From positions 383,464-447,463 of the forward strand of contig NZ_KE136479.1 in the NCBI RefSeq assembly GCF_000407165.1: DNA of 64,000 nucleotides. Direction: 5' to 3'. Below the pieces are notes generated by a model. It had not been told where the DNA came from. It was given only the letters and a program-made list of their open reading frames with translations, and did no database searches. The DNA comes from Enterococcus haemoperoxidus ATCC BAA-382. Lineage in GTDB: Bacteria; Bacillota; Bacilli; Lactobacillales; Enterococcaceae. This document shows positions 10,725 through 19,227 of this stretch, piece after piece; the first letter of the stretch is position 1, and the number at the start of each line of letters is the position of its first letter. Both the position numbers and the translations under genes were made by a program.

Positions 10725-11408
10725 TTGATCATGCTAGTTGATAACTTAGAAAAAATAAATCAAGAAATTCGGCTAGCATGCCAAAAAGCAGCGCGGTCAG
10801 ACAATGATGTAACGATGATTGCCGTGACTAAATCAGTGGGAAATGATAGTGCCAAGGAACTTGCTGAACTTGGTATCAAGAATATGGCTGAGAACCGAGT
10901 CGATAAATTACTGGAAAAAAAAGAAGCCCTTAAAAATTTTTCGTCTATTAAGTGGCATTTGATTGGTAATTTACAGCGTAGGAAGGTAAAATCAATAATA
11001 AATGAGATAGATTATTTTCACGCTTTGGACAGTTTAAAATTAGCAGAAGAAATTCAAAAGCGATCAGAGAAGCAAATTTCCTGTTTCGTTGAGGTGAATG
11101 TTACTGGTGAAGCAAGTAAACACGGGTTCAGATCAGAGGAAGTTTTTGATTTTATAAATCAATTAGCTGAGTTTGATCGCATAAAGGTCGTAGGATTAAT
11201 GACTATGGCGCCGTTGGATGCTTCTGAACAAGTTCTTCATGAAGTGTTTTCTCAGCTAAAAAAACTGCAATTAGCAATAAATAATCAGCATCTGTCATAT
11301 GCACCGTGTACAGAGCTTAGCATGGGAATGAGTAATGATTTCCCAATCGCTATTGAAGAAGGTGCAACTTTTGTACGAATCGGAACAGCAATATTTAGAG
11401 GTGCGTAA
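10725..11408 (+). CDS. yggS: YggS-family pyridoxal-phosphate-binding protein (PLPBP)
   Basis: This alanine-racemase-like fold protein binds PLP and takes part in vitamin B6 homeostasis rather than known catalysis. The 227-residue product carries the PLP lysine in IAVTKSVG (about residue 36), the conserved WHLIGNLQRRK segment, and a phosphate-binding GTAIFRG at the C-terminus. AGGAG at 10714-10718 lies six bases before a TTG at 10725 and twelve before an ATG at 10731, so the TTG is the better-spaced start; the difference is two residues. It sits between ftsZ and sepF, as in many Firmicutes. Confidence 0.92.
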   Translation: MIMLVDNLEKINQEIRLACQKAARSDNDVTMIAVTKSVGNDSAKELAELGIKNMAENRVDKLLEKKEALKNFSSIKWHLIGNLQRRKVKSIINEIDYFHALDSLKLAEEIQKRSEKQISCFVEVNVTGEASKHGFRSEEVFDFINQLAEFDRIKVVGLMTMAPLDASEQVLHEVFSQLKKLQLAINNQHLSYAPCTELSMGMSNDFPIAIEEGATFVRIGTAIFRGA

Positions 11409-11421
11409 AGGAGGGGAATCT

Positions 11422-12027
11422 ATGTCAATTTTTAGTAAAAATGCGTTATCGAGCTTTTTTGGATTATCTGGTGAAGATGAATATGATAATTATGATGAAT
11501 ACGAGGAACAAAAGGTTGTCAACGAACAACCAAGACAGACGGTTCGACAAACACAAGCACAGGTACAAAGACCGACTGCAACTGAGCCTTTAACTGAAAA
11601 ACCATCTGCTCGTTATCGTTCAACAGAAACGCATCAAGATAAAAAAGAAAGCCGTCAGGAAACAGCATTTAATGAACAAAAGGTTGTCTCCATGCGTAGT
11701 TCTAATAACTCAAATTCTAAACGATCGCAAGATACACATAATTCAAGTAAACCTGGAAAAATTACAATAATTGAACCACGAGTTTATTCTGAAGCAATGA
11801 ATATTGCTAAACATATTATTGCAAGTGATGCTGTATTGATTAATTTTCATTTAGTGGAAGAGAATCAAGCAAGAAGAATTGTTGACTTTCTTACAGGAAC
11901 TGTTTATGCATTAGACGGAGACATTCAACGCGTAGGCGATGAAATTTTTCTTTGCACACCATCAAACATAGAAATCGATAGTGCCACTGCACAATCGTTA
12001 GCTAAGAAACAAATGTTTGATTTTTAG
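11422..12027 (+). CDS. sepF: Cell division protein SepF
   Basis: SepF polymerises into rings and acts as an alternative FtsZ membrane anchor. The start at 11422 is set by AAAGGAGGGG about five bases upstream, giving 201 residues that begin MSIFSKNALSSFFG, the usual amphipathic membrane-binding helix. An acidic and Gln/Thr/Ser-rich linker runs to about residue 110. The core SepF domain begins at KITIIEPRVYSEAMNIAKHI and contains the conserved GTVYALDGDIQRVG. Spacing to yggS is 13 bases, consistent with co-transcription. Confidence 0.95.
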   Translation: MSIFSKNALSSFFGLSGEDEYDNYDEYEEQKVVNEQPRQTVRQTQAQVQRPTATEPLTEKPSARYRSTETHQDKKESRQETAFNEQKVVSMRSSNNSNSKRSQDTHNSSKPGKITIIEPRVYSEAMNIAKHIIASDAVLINFHLVEENQARRIVDFLTGTVYALDGDIQRVGDEIFLCTPSNIEIDSATAQSLAKKQMFDF

Positions 12028-12037
12028 TTAGGAGGTA

Positions 12038-12310
12038 ATGAGTATCGCTCTATTTATATTTCTATTATATAAAGGTGTTCAAATCTATTCAGGTGTTTTA
12101 ATCATATATGCATTATTATCTTGGTTTCCAGGAGCATATGATTCTACGTTTGGCCGTTTGATTTCAAGAATTTCTGAACCTTACTTAAGTTTGTTTGATC
12201 GATTGAATTTGAGCATAGGTATGGTTGGTTTTAATGTAATGATTGCAATCATTGTGTTGAATTTAGCTGCGAGTGGACTGGGACGGATTTTACAATCAAT
12301 CTTGTATTAA
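12038..12310 (+). CDS. yggT: YggT/YlmG family membrane protein
   Basis: This small membrane protein of 90 residues has two hydrophobic stretches, near residues 4-27 and 60-83. They are separated by the family-typical SWFPGAYDSTFGRLISRISEPYL-like region. YggT/YlmG proteins sit beside sepF in many Gram-positive dcw clusters and have a poorly defined role in division or membrane organisation. GGAGG ends only two bases before the ATG, unusually tight. An in-frame ATC at 12044 would have better spacing, but I see no further reason to prefer it. Confidence 0.85.
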   Translation: MSIALFIFLLYKGVQIYSGVLIIYALLSWFPGAYDSTFGRLISRISEPYLSLFDRLNLSIGMVGFNVMIAIIVLNLAASGLGRILQSILY

Positions 12311-12332
12311 TAAAAGAAAGGATGGTTTATCT

Positions 12333-13115
12333 ATGAACGCAAATGTGTATCAACATTTTCGAAAAGATGAACATCCTTTTATTGATTCTGTAGGAGATTG
12401 GTTAGAACAAGTTGAAAGTCAATACGCTCCTTACTTATCAGATTTTTTAGATCCTAGGCAAGCTTATATTTTGGAAACGTTGATACGACAAAATAGTGAG
12501 CTTGAATTTCAGTTTTACGGTGGATATGAACAAGCTGAACGAAAACGTTGTCTGATTTATCCTGATTATTATGAACCAAAAGAGGAAGATTTTGAAGTAG
12601 AAGTATTAGAAATCGTTTATCCTGTAAAATTTTCTACATTGTCTCATGGTAAGGTGTTGGGTACCTTACTTAATACTGGGATCAAACGAGAATATTTTGG
12701 TGATATCATTTCTGATAGTGACAGATGGCAAGTGTTTGTTGCGAAGGAAATAGCAAATTTTATTGTAACTCAGGTAGAAAAAATCGGGAAAATTTCTGTA
12801 AGATTAGAAAAACGAAAATATACAGAGATCATACGTCCTAAAGATGACTGGACACACGAACGAACAACAATAAGTTCGCTACGTCTGGATAATTTGATCT
12901 CTAGCGTATATAATATATCTAGACAGAGATCAAAACAATTGATTGAATCTGGAAAAGTAAAAGTGAATTGGACGGAAAATACAAGACCAGATTTTCTAGT
13001 GGATCTGTTAGATATCGTATCTATTAGAGGTTTTGGCCGAATCCAAATTCAAGAGTTAGAGGGAAAGACGAAAAAGGACAAGTTTCGTTTGTTACTGGGA
13101 GTTCTACGAAAATAA
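12333..13115 (+). CDS. ylmH: YlmH family S4-domain RNA-binding protein
   Basis: The 260-residue protein ends in an S4 RNA-binding domain (about 180-250), visible as LRLDNLISSVYNISRQRSKQLIESGKV followed by VDLLDIVSIRGFGR. YlmH homologues sit between yggT and divIVA and have been linked to ribosome-associated quality control in Bacillus subtilis. The frame is open from 12273, but AGAAAGGA stands just before the ATG at 12333, so I place the start there. The gene order sepF-yggT-ylmH-divIVA strongly supports the call. Confidence 0.92.
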   Translation: MNANVYQHFRKDEHPFIDSVGDWLEQVESQYAPYLSDFLDPRQAYILETLIRQNSELEFQFYGGYEQAERKRCLIYPDYYEPKEEDFEVEVLEIVYPVKFSTLSHGKVLGTLLNTGIKREYFGDIISDSDRWQVFVAKEIANFIVTQVEKIGKISVRLEKRKYTEIIRPKDDWTHERTTISSLRLDNLISSVYNISRQRSKQLIESGKVKVNWTENTRPDFLVDLLDIVSIRGFGRIQIQELEGKTKKDKFRLLLGVLRK

Positions 13116-13134
13116 TCCAAAGAGGTGAAGGAAT

Positions 13135-13842
13135 ATGGCATTAACTCCATTAGATATTCAAAATAAGAATTTCTCTACAAAAATGAGAGGTTACAACCAA
13201 GACGATGTCGATGATTTCTTAGATCAAGTAACGAAAGATTATGAAGATTCTCTTCAAAAAACACGTGAACTTGAAAAATCATTAAAACATGCTGAAGAAA
13301 AATTACAATATTTCAATGAATTAAAAGATGCATTGAATCAATCGATTATTGTAGCGCAAGATACTGCGGATAAAGTAAAAACGAGTGCGAATAAAGAATC
13401 AGAGGTAATCGTTACTTCGGCTGAAAATACAGCGAACGAAATGATTTCTTCTGCTGAAAAACGCTCAAGCAATCTTATTACATCTGCTGAAGAAAAAGCC
13501 AAAGAAATTCTAACGGATGCGACTGATCGAGCTCGTCAATTGGCTGCTGAAACAGACGACTTGAAGAAGAAAACACGTGTCTTCCACCAACGTTTAAGTT
13601 TGATGTTAGAAGCACAACTAGAACAAGTGAAGAGTGAAGAATGGAATGAATTATTAAAACCATTCTCAAGTTACGTAAGTGATTCCCATACTGTTATCAA
13701 AGAAGTACTGGCGCAAGAACTTGATAAAAGTGACGACGTAGTTGCAGAGTCAGTTACAGTTGCTGAAGAAGAACCAACACTTGAACAAGCTGCAATGGAT
13801 CCAAAAGCAATGCTTGATTTATTAAATAAAGATCCTAAATAA
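13135..13842 (+). CDS. divIVA: Cell division/polarity protein DivIVA
   Basis: DivIVA is a coiled-coil protein that binds negatively curved membrane at septa and poles. The N-terminal membrane-binding domain is recognisable from MALTPLDIQNKNFSTKMRG and GYNQDDVDDFLDQV (residues 1-40). Two long coiled coils follow (about 33-70 and 80-185), with an alanine- and glutamate-rich middle. The 235-residue length fits. The acidic C-terminus ends with AMLDLLNKDPK. It is the last gene of the dcw cluster here; the ileS T-box leader starts directly after it. Confidence 0.96.
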   Translation: MALTPLDIQNKNFSTKMRGYNQDDVDDFLDQVTKDYEDSLQKTRELEKSLKHAEEKLQYFNELKDALNQSIIVAQDTADKVKTSANKESEVIVTSAENTANEMISSAEKRSSNLITSAEEKAKEILTDATDRARQLAAETDDLKKKTRVFHQRLSLMLEAQLEQVKSEEWNELLKPFSSYVSDSHTVIKEVLAQELDKSDDVVAESVTVAEEEPTLEQAAMDPKAMLDLLNKDPK

Positions 13843-13849
13843 TTTCGTA

Positions 13850-14086
13850 TATAAATAGAACAGAAAAGTCAATAACCATTCTTTTAGCGAGTCAATGATA
13901 GTGAAAGTTTGACAGATCCTGGTATTGAAAAGATCCTCTATTTTACTCAAGTTTGAATCAAGTAAAACTTGACGAGTGATTTCGTTAACAATTAACAGAG
14001 GAAATAATTGAGTTGATCGATTGTTTTAAATTTGGGTGGTAACGCGAGTACTTTCGTCCCTTGGGATGGAGGTACTTTTTGTTTTG
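13850..14086 (+). promoter_or_regulatory. T-box riboswitch leader of ileS
   Basis: The T-box antiterminator sequence GGGTGGTAACGCG is present at 14034-14046. It is followed by the AGTACTTTCGTCCC/GGGATGGAGGTACT terminator stem and a T-rich tract. Upstream, paired segments (GAGTCAATG...GTGAAAGTTTGAC, and GATCC...GGATC-like arms) fit Stem I. An ATC at 13933-13935 is a possible isoleucine specifier, but I could not fold the RNA. T-boxes sense uncharged tRNA and allow read-through. The next gene is isoleucyl-tRNA synthetase, which makes the target tRNA-Ile very likely. Confidence 0.85.
14047..14086 (+). terminator. T-box attenuator terminator
   Basis: AGTACTTTCGTCCC (14047-14060) can pair, with a few G-U pairs and mismatches, with GGGATGGAGGTACT (14063-14076). 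TTTTTGTTTTG follows. This is the factor-independent terminator that competes with the T-box antiterminator. Confidence 0.8.
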
Positions 14087-14122
14087 CTGTGAATCACCAC
14101 GATTGGCTCTGCCAGAGTGGAT

Positions 14123-14316
14123 GATGAACAGTACTTGGCGAACCTAGTGAGAGAAGTTTCCATACTAGTGAATCACAAAAACAGAATGAGTAGCTAATAT
14201 ACAATACAAGTTAAGTTCTGACTTCGTAAGAGCTAAATTCAAAGAATACACGAAGAGATGAACAGTACAAGGCGTGTGAAGTGAGAGAAGTTTCCTTACT
14301 ATTGAACCACCAAAAT
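14123..14316 (+). repeat. Two imperfect direct repeats between T-box and ileS
   Basis: A roughly 58-base unit occurs at 14123-14180 and again at 14257-14316. The shared core is GATGAACAGTAC, then GGCG, then AGTGAGAGAAGTTTCC, then a TACTA.TGAA..CAC tail. The AGTA / AGAGA / TGAA order recalls the 5' half of a T-box Stem I, but no second antiterminator sequence follows. They could be relics of a duplicated leader or an uncharacterised element. Confidence 0.6.
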
Positions 14317-14411
14317 ACCTGTTGAAAAACTTAGTAAGGATTAGTTTAAACTAGTTAACACTGTAACTTATTTTTCAATCAACATTTAGAAATGAAAGCG
14401 AGGAAATGATA

Positions 14412-17201
14412 ATGAAAATGAAAGAAACATTACAATTGGGAAAAACAGCTTTTCCAATGCGTGGAAATTTGCCAAACCGTGAGGTAGAATGGCAAAAAGA
14501 TTGGGAAGAACAAAAGATCTATGAAAAACGTCAAGAATTAAACGAGGGCAAACCAACATTTGTTCTTCATGATGGACCGCCATATGCTAACGGGAATATC
14601 CATTTAGGTCATTCATTAAACAAAATCAGTAAAGATATCATTATCCGTTCAAAATCTATGTCAGGATTCCGTTCGCCTTATGTCCCTGGTTGGGATACAC
14701 ATGGGTTACCAATCGAACAAGTACTAACAAATAAAGGGATCAAAAGAAAAGAAATGACATTAGCGGAGTACCGGGAAAAATGTGAAGAATATGCACGTTC
14801 GCAAGTAGACACACAACGTGCTGATTTCAAACGCTTAGGTGTTGCTGGAGATTGGGAAAATCCTTATGTTACATTGGACCCATCATACGAAGCAGCTGAG
14901 ATTCGCGTATTTGGAAAAATGGCTGAAAAAGGCTATATCTACAAAGGATTAAAACCAATTTACTGGTCTCCATCAAGTGAGTCTTCATTAGCTGAAGCTG
15001 AAATCGAATATAAAGATGTAAAATCTGCCTCTATTTATGTAGCCTTTAAAGTCGTTGATGGTAAAGGCATTTTAGACACAGATACATCATTTGTGATCTG
15101 GACAACAACACCTTGGACGCTTCCTGCAAACTTAGGAATCTCAGTAAATCCTGATTATCAATATATTGTAGTAAAAGCTTATGGCAAAAAATACGTTGTT
15201 GCTAAAGATCTTTTGGAAACTGTTAAAGAAGCAATCGGCTGGGATGATGTTGAAGTACTTGAAACGATTTCTGGTAAAGATATGGAATGTATGACAGCAC
15301 AGCATCCATTTTATGATCGTACATCATTAGTGATGTTAGGGGATCATGTAACATTGGATGCGGGTACTGGATTAGTTCATACAGCACCTGGTCATGGTGA
15401 GGAAGATTATATCGTAAGCAAAAAGTATAATTTAGACATTCTTTCACCTTTGGATAATCGTGGTGTCTTTACTGACGAAGCACCTGGCTTTGAGGGAGTT
15501 TTCTACGATAAAGCAAACCCAATGATTACAGCATTACTTGATGAAAAAGACGCATTATTAAAATTGGATTTCTTTACACATAGTTATCCGCATGATTGGC
15601 GTACAAAGAAACCTGTTATTTATCGTGCAACGCCGCAATGGTTTGCCTCAATCGATAAATTCCGTCAAAATATCTTAGATGAAGTAGAAAAAGTTGATTG
15701 GATTCTTCCTTGGGGAAAAACACGTTTATATAATATGATTCGTGACCGTGGCGACTGGGTTATTTCTCGTCAACGTGCGTGGGGTGTTCCATTGCCAATT
15801 TTCTATGCTGAAAATGGTGAAGCAATCATTACGCCTGAAACAATCGATCATGTAGCCAATTTATTTGCTGAACATGGATCAAACATCTGGTTCAAACGTG
15901 AGGCAAAAGAATTACTACCAGAAGGCTTTACACATCCAGGATCTCCAAATGGTGAATTTACAAAAGAAAATGATATCATGGATGTTTGGTTTGATTCGGG
16001 TTCATCTCATGAAGCTGTCTTGCGTGAGCGTCCAGAACTAACTTTCCCAGCTGATATGTACCTAGAAGGCTCTGATCAATACCGTGGTTGGTTTAATTCA
16101 AGTATTACGACAAGTGTAGCAATCAATGGCGTAGCACCTTATAAAGCTGTTTTATCGCAAGGTTTTACGTTGGATGGCGAAGGCCGTAAAATGAGTAAAT
16201 CTTTAGGTAACACAATTTTACCTGATAAAGTGATCAAACAAATGGGTGCGGATATTTTGCGTTTGTGGGTAAGTAGTGTTGATTATGAAGCGGATGTACG
16301 CGTTTCAATGGACATTTTGAATCAAGTTTCCGAAGTTTATCGTAAAATCCGTAATACAATGCGATTCTTATTAGCGAATACGAGTGATTTTGAACCAAAA
16401 GAACATACCGTCTCTTATGAGGAATTACGTTCTGTGGATAAATATATGATCGTTCGTTTAAATCAAGTAATTCAAGAAATTCGTGAAAAAGGCTATGAAA
16501 AATACAATTTCATGCAAATCTACCGTTCAGTGATGAATTTCTTAACAGTTGATCTATCTTCATTCTATTTAGATTTTGCCAAAGATGTTGTCTACATTGA
16601 AGCAGAAGATAACTATCAACGTCGTTGCATGCAAACTGTGTTCTACCAAACAGCTGTTGCATTAACCAAATTGTTAACGCCAATTATTCCGCATACTTCT
16701 GAAGAAATCTGGAGCTTCCTAAAAGAAGAGGAAGATTATGTTCAGTTAGCTGAATTTCCAGGATATGAAGAGTTTGCGAACCAACAAGAGTTGTTAGACA
16801 CTTGGGCAGCGTTTATGGACTTTAGAGATAATGTACTAAAATCTTTAGAAGAAGCACGTAATTCTAAATTGATCGGTAAATCGTTAGAAGCTAAAGTAAC
16901 AGTTTATCCTAACGAACAAATCCGCGAGCTATTAACAGCTGTCGATGCAGATGTTGCTCAATTATTGATTGTTTCTGGTTTTGAGGTGGCTTCTTTAGCA
17001 GCAGAAGTTCCTGAAAATGTTGAAAAATTCGATGATATGTCGATTCTTGTGGAAAAAGCTGCAGGTGAAACGTGTGACCGTTGTCGTGCAGTACGCACAG
17101 ATGTTGGTGAGGATGAAAAATTACCACATTTATGTGGACGTTGTGCTAAAATTGTTGAAGAAAATTATCCAGAAGCGGTAGCTGAAGGATTCGAAGAATA
17201 A
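14412..17201 (+). CDS. ileS: Isoleucyl-tRNA synthetase
   Basis: This class I aminoacyl-tRNA synthetase charges tRNA-Ile. The protein has about 929 residues. The ATP-binding HIGH motif is HLGH at 64-67 within [12 protein letters not shown], and KMSKS occurs as [10 protein letters not shown]. The editing domain carries [14 protein letters not shown]-terminal zinc site has two Cys pairs (CDRC and CGRC). ATGs occur in frame at 14406, 14412 and 14418; GCGAGGA ends one base before the first, so the second, giving [10 protein letters not shown], has the better spacing. Expression is predicted to be controlled by the T-box leader upstream. Confidence 0.97.
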   Translation: MKMKETLQLGKTAFPMRGNLPNREVEWQKDWEEQKIYEKRQELNEGKPTFVLHDGPPYANGNIHLGHSLNKISKDIIIRSKSMSGFRSPYVPGWDTHGLPIEQVLTNKGIKRKEMTLAEYREKCEEYARSQVDTQRADFKRLGVAGDWENPYVTLDPSYEAAEIRVFGKMAEKGYIYKGLKPIYWSPSSESSLAEAEIEYKDVKSASIYVAFKVVDGKGILDTDTSFVIWTTTPWTLPANLGISVNPDYQYIVVKAYGKKYVVAKDLLETVKEAIGWDDVEVLETISGKDMECMTAQHPFYDRTSLVMLGDHVTLDAGTGLVHTAPGHGEEDYIVSKKYNLDILSPLDNRGVFTDEAPGFEGVFYDKANPMITALLDEKDALLKLDFFTHSYPHDWRTKKPVIYRATPQWFASIDKFRQNILDEVEKVDWILPWGKTRLYNMIRDRGDWVISRQRAWGVPLPIFYAENGEAIITPETIDHVANLFAEHGSNIWFKREAKELLPEGFTHPGSPNGEFTKENDIMDVWFDSGSSHEAVLRERPELTFPADMYLEGSDQYRGWFNSSITTSVAINGVAPYKAVLSQGFTLDGEGRKMSKSLGNTILPDKVIKQMGADILRLWVSSVDYEADVRVSMDILNQVSEVYRKIRNTMRFLLANTSDFEPKEHTVSYEELRSVDKYMIVRLNQVIQEIREKGYEKYNFMQIYRSVMNFLTVDLSSFYLDFAKDVVYIEAEDNYQRRCMQTVFYQTAVALTKLLTPIIPHTSEEIWSFLKEEEDYVQLAEFPGYEEFANQQELLDTWAAFMDFRDNVLKSLEEARNSKLIGKSLEAKVTVYPNEQIRELLTAVDADVAQLLIVSGFEVASLAAEVPENVEKFDDMSILVEKAAGETCDRCRAVRTDVGEDEKLPHLCGRCAKIVEENYPEAVAEGFEE

Positions 17202-17214
17202 TTAACTTGTTAAC

Positions 17215-17252
17215 AAAAAAGTATTAAGTAGAAATTGTTTAATACTTTTTTT
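17215..17252 (+). terminator. Rho-independent terminator of ileS
   Basis: AAAAAAGTATTAA pairs with TTTAATACTTTTTTT across a short loop, 14 bases after the ileS stop. The last seven T residues are the target of the IS insertion: the same T7 run reappears on the far side of the IS. Confidence 0.85.
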
Positions 17253-18755
17253 GGCTCTTTGTCAACTAATGTTGGTGAAGAAAATCTAAAGAATTAAATC
17301 GATTATCATGATTCCTAGAGGAAACTTCCTTTAGGTTTTTTTGTTTTCTTGAAAAAGAATTGTGCCAAAACACAAAGAAATTCTCAATTTGAAATTGTAA
17401 AAGTTACGAAACCCGTAAGCATTTCTCTTCAACACTTTAATATGATTATTTAAACATTCTAATGGTCCATTAGAATAAGGCAATTCTAGCGCATTTTTAA
17501 TTTCATTTTGGTACTTCTTAAAAGTACCAATAGTCGTTTGATAGTAGGTAGGAAGACGGCGGAAATCTTCGTCTAATAGTGCATAAAACCGAGCGAAATC
17601 TCTTGTCTGTACGGCATAAAGAAAGTCCTGATAACAGGTGTAGCCACTTTTCAACTCGTCATCATACGCAAGTAATCGATCAACGACTTCTGTTTCAGTT
17701 AAATAAGCACGGAATGAAGAACGCCAAAGGCGTTTTTCAAAATCAAGTTTCGATTGATTTTTTTGAAGAAGTTTCCAGTATTTCTTCAAGTGTCGATACT
17801 TTTTCGCTTCTGTATTTCCCTGATGAAGAAACGTGTTCATTCTCTGAATACGGTGTTTTAAAAAGGTTCGACCGATGAGTTGGACAATATGAAAGCGATC
17901 AAGAATAATCTGAGCCATCGGAAATAACTTTTTGACGAGAGAAAAATAAGGTGCATACATATCGCAAACAATATACTTTACCGTTTTACGAACAGACAAA
18001 GGAAATCGTGAAAAATAACGCTCTAGAAAAGGAAGCTGACGGTTTTCAACAACATCAATTAACTGCTTTGTTTGCCCATCCATCATGATGAAACTCATAG
18101 AAGCCGCGACTTGCTTAACTGATTTGAATTCATCAAAACAAAGGACTTCAGGTAAGGTAATTGATTTTTTTCGGTTCATAAAATCGTTTCAAGACACGGT
18201 AAACAGAGGAAACTGAGACCTTCTTTTGACGCGCAATTTCACTCATCGAAGTGGTTTTTCTGAGCCGATCGGCAATAGATAGCTTCACTTTAGTTGAAAT
18301 CGAACAATGTTTTTCAACAAGACTCGTTTCAGCAACGAACGATCGATTGCAGGATTGACAGAAGAAACGGCGTTTCTTCAAGCGTAGATACGTTTGATAC
18401 TCCGAAACATCATTCAATAAAATCAGACAGCTTGTAAAGCCCCAACGAATAATCGCGACTTTATCTTCTGCTTCACAATGTGGACAAGCGTGAGCTGAAT
18501 AATCGAGCGTACCAGAGAAGACCTGACAGATTCTTTCTTTGATTCGTTCTTTTTTTAAGCCATTTTCATTAAAAGTGATGTTTAAGTCTAGAATATCTAA
18601 GGTTTCTTTGATAAGATTTGTATAGGACATCTTGTTTTCCCTTTTGATTGGTTTTCGTCGACTTAATTCTAAAGGAAAACAGGATGTCTTTTCTATTATT
18701 TTGCATTAAAAAAGATGCCGGTGATTTCTCACCAACATCAGAAAGTATAGAGTCC
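17253..18755 (-). mobile_element. ISL3-family insertion sequence
   Basis: The element is about 1.5 kb. Its ends form imperfect inverted repeats: GGCTCTTTG...AATGTTGGTGA at 17253 and, read from the other side, GGACTCTATAC...GATGTTGGTGA ending at 18755. Seven T residues flank both sides, consistent with a 7-8 bp target duplication, though low complexity makes this weak. It carries one transposase gene on the minus strand. The family assignment comes from the transposase and the end sequences. The exact element name is not known to me. Confidence 0.85.
17331..18630 (-). pseudogene. ISL3-family transposase, frameshifted
   Basis: The N-terminal part (18630 down to 18148) has a zinc-binding domain with CPHC and CQSC pairs and a helix-turn-helix (MSEIARQKKVSVSSVYRVLKRF). 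The C-terminal part (18179 down to 17331) has the DDE catalytic core: VLCFDEF, IVCDMYAPYF and GPLECLNNHIKVLKR. The two parts overlap in different frames at a run of seven A residues (minus strand, 18163-18169 region). Removing one A would restore PKKSITLPEVL and a normal transposase of about 430 residues. This could be an inactivating insertion, slippage-based expression at A7, or a sequencing error in a homopolymer. Confidence 0.85.
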
Positions 18756-18879
18756 TTTTTTTGTTACCTATTCAAGTTTATAGTAGAAATCAAAAATAAA
18801 TAAAAATGGTCAATAGTGATAAACAGTTTCAGTCAATCATTTTTATACGCACGTAATGGTTTTTATTTATTTTTTTAAT

Positions 18880-18942
18880 AAAAAAACACCAAAGAAAAAT
18901 GTAAGCGCTCCAAAGAGACACCCTGTTGTATTTTTCTTTGGT
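18880..18942 (-). terminator. Strong hairpin, terminator for leftward transcription
   Basis: ACCAAAGAAAAAT (18888-18900) is complementary to ATTTTTCTTTGGT (18930-18942). In the minus direction the stem is followed by seven U residues (complement of 18880-18886). It would stop a transcript leaving the invertible segment to the left. On the plus strand a weaker T-rich tract also follows, so it could act in both directions. Confidence 0.7.
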
Positions 18943-18988
18943 ATACTCTTTTTATAAACATAAATAAAACAAAATAGAACTAGGTTTT

Positions 18989-19011
18989 TTTTTCTCAGAA
19001 TTAGTCATTAT
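18989..19011 (+). repeat. Left inverted repeat/recombination site of the invertible segment
   Basis: This 23-bp sequence is repeated perfectly in inverse orientation at 20410-20432. The site itself has the layout of a tyrosine recombinase core: arm TTTCTCA (18991-18997), 13-base core GAATTAGTCATTA (18998-19010), and inverted arm TGAGAAA (19011-19017). Confidence 0.85.
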
Positions 19012-19068
19012 GAGAAAGAAAATTTAGTTCTTTTTGTTATAAATAAACGGTTTTGTTCGTTAAATTCT

Positions 19069-19097
19069 ATTCTAATACAAAGAAAACGAAAAGTCTA
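19069..19097 (-). promoter_or_regulatory. Outward promoter inside the invertible segment
   Basis: On the minus strand, TAGACT (-35, 19092-19097) is separated by 17 bases from TAGAAT (-10, 19069-19074), matching 4/6 and 5/6 consensus positions. It fires left, out through the left inverted repeat. After inversion it would point right, into the regulator gene. I see no comparably good promoter between the right repeat and that gene. Confidence 0.5.
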
Positions 19098-19227
19098 TAA
19101 CAAAAAAACAAAAGTTCTTTAATTTTTATCGTTTTATTATTGGGTAAAAATGAAAAAAATATGAAAAAAACGGTTTTTTGTGATTTCTAGCCGTCAATTC
19201 TCTCGTCAAACGAAGGAGGAACTTACG

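Larger units (their letters stand above)
18756..19179. other. Non-coding AT-rich region left of the recombinase
   Basis: No credible gene is seen here. The region holds a strong hairpin (18880-18942), the left 23-bp inverted repeat (18989-19011) and a leftward promoter candidate (19069-19097). A catabolite-response-like TGTAAGCGCTCCAA (18900-18913) falls in the loop of the hairpin and may be fortuitous. Confidence 0.6.

Noticed and set aside
17579-17878. 99-codon plus-strand frame within the IS
   Set aside because: It is the opposite-strand shadow of the transposase, with no independent support.
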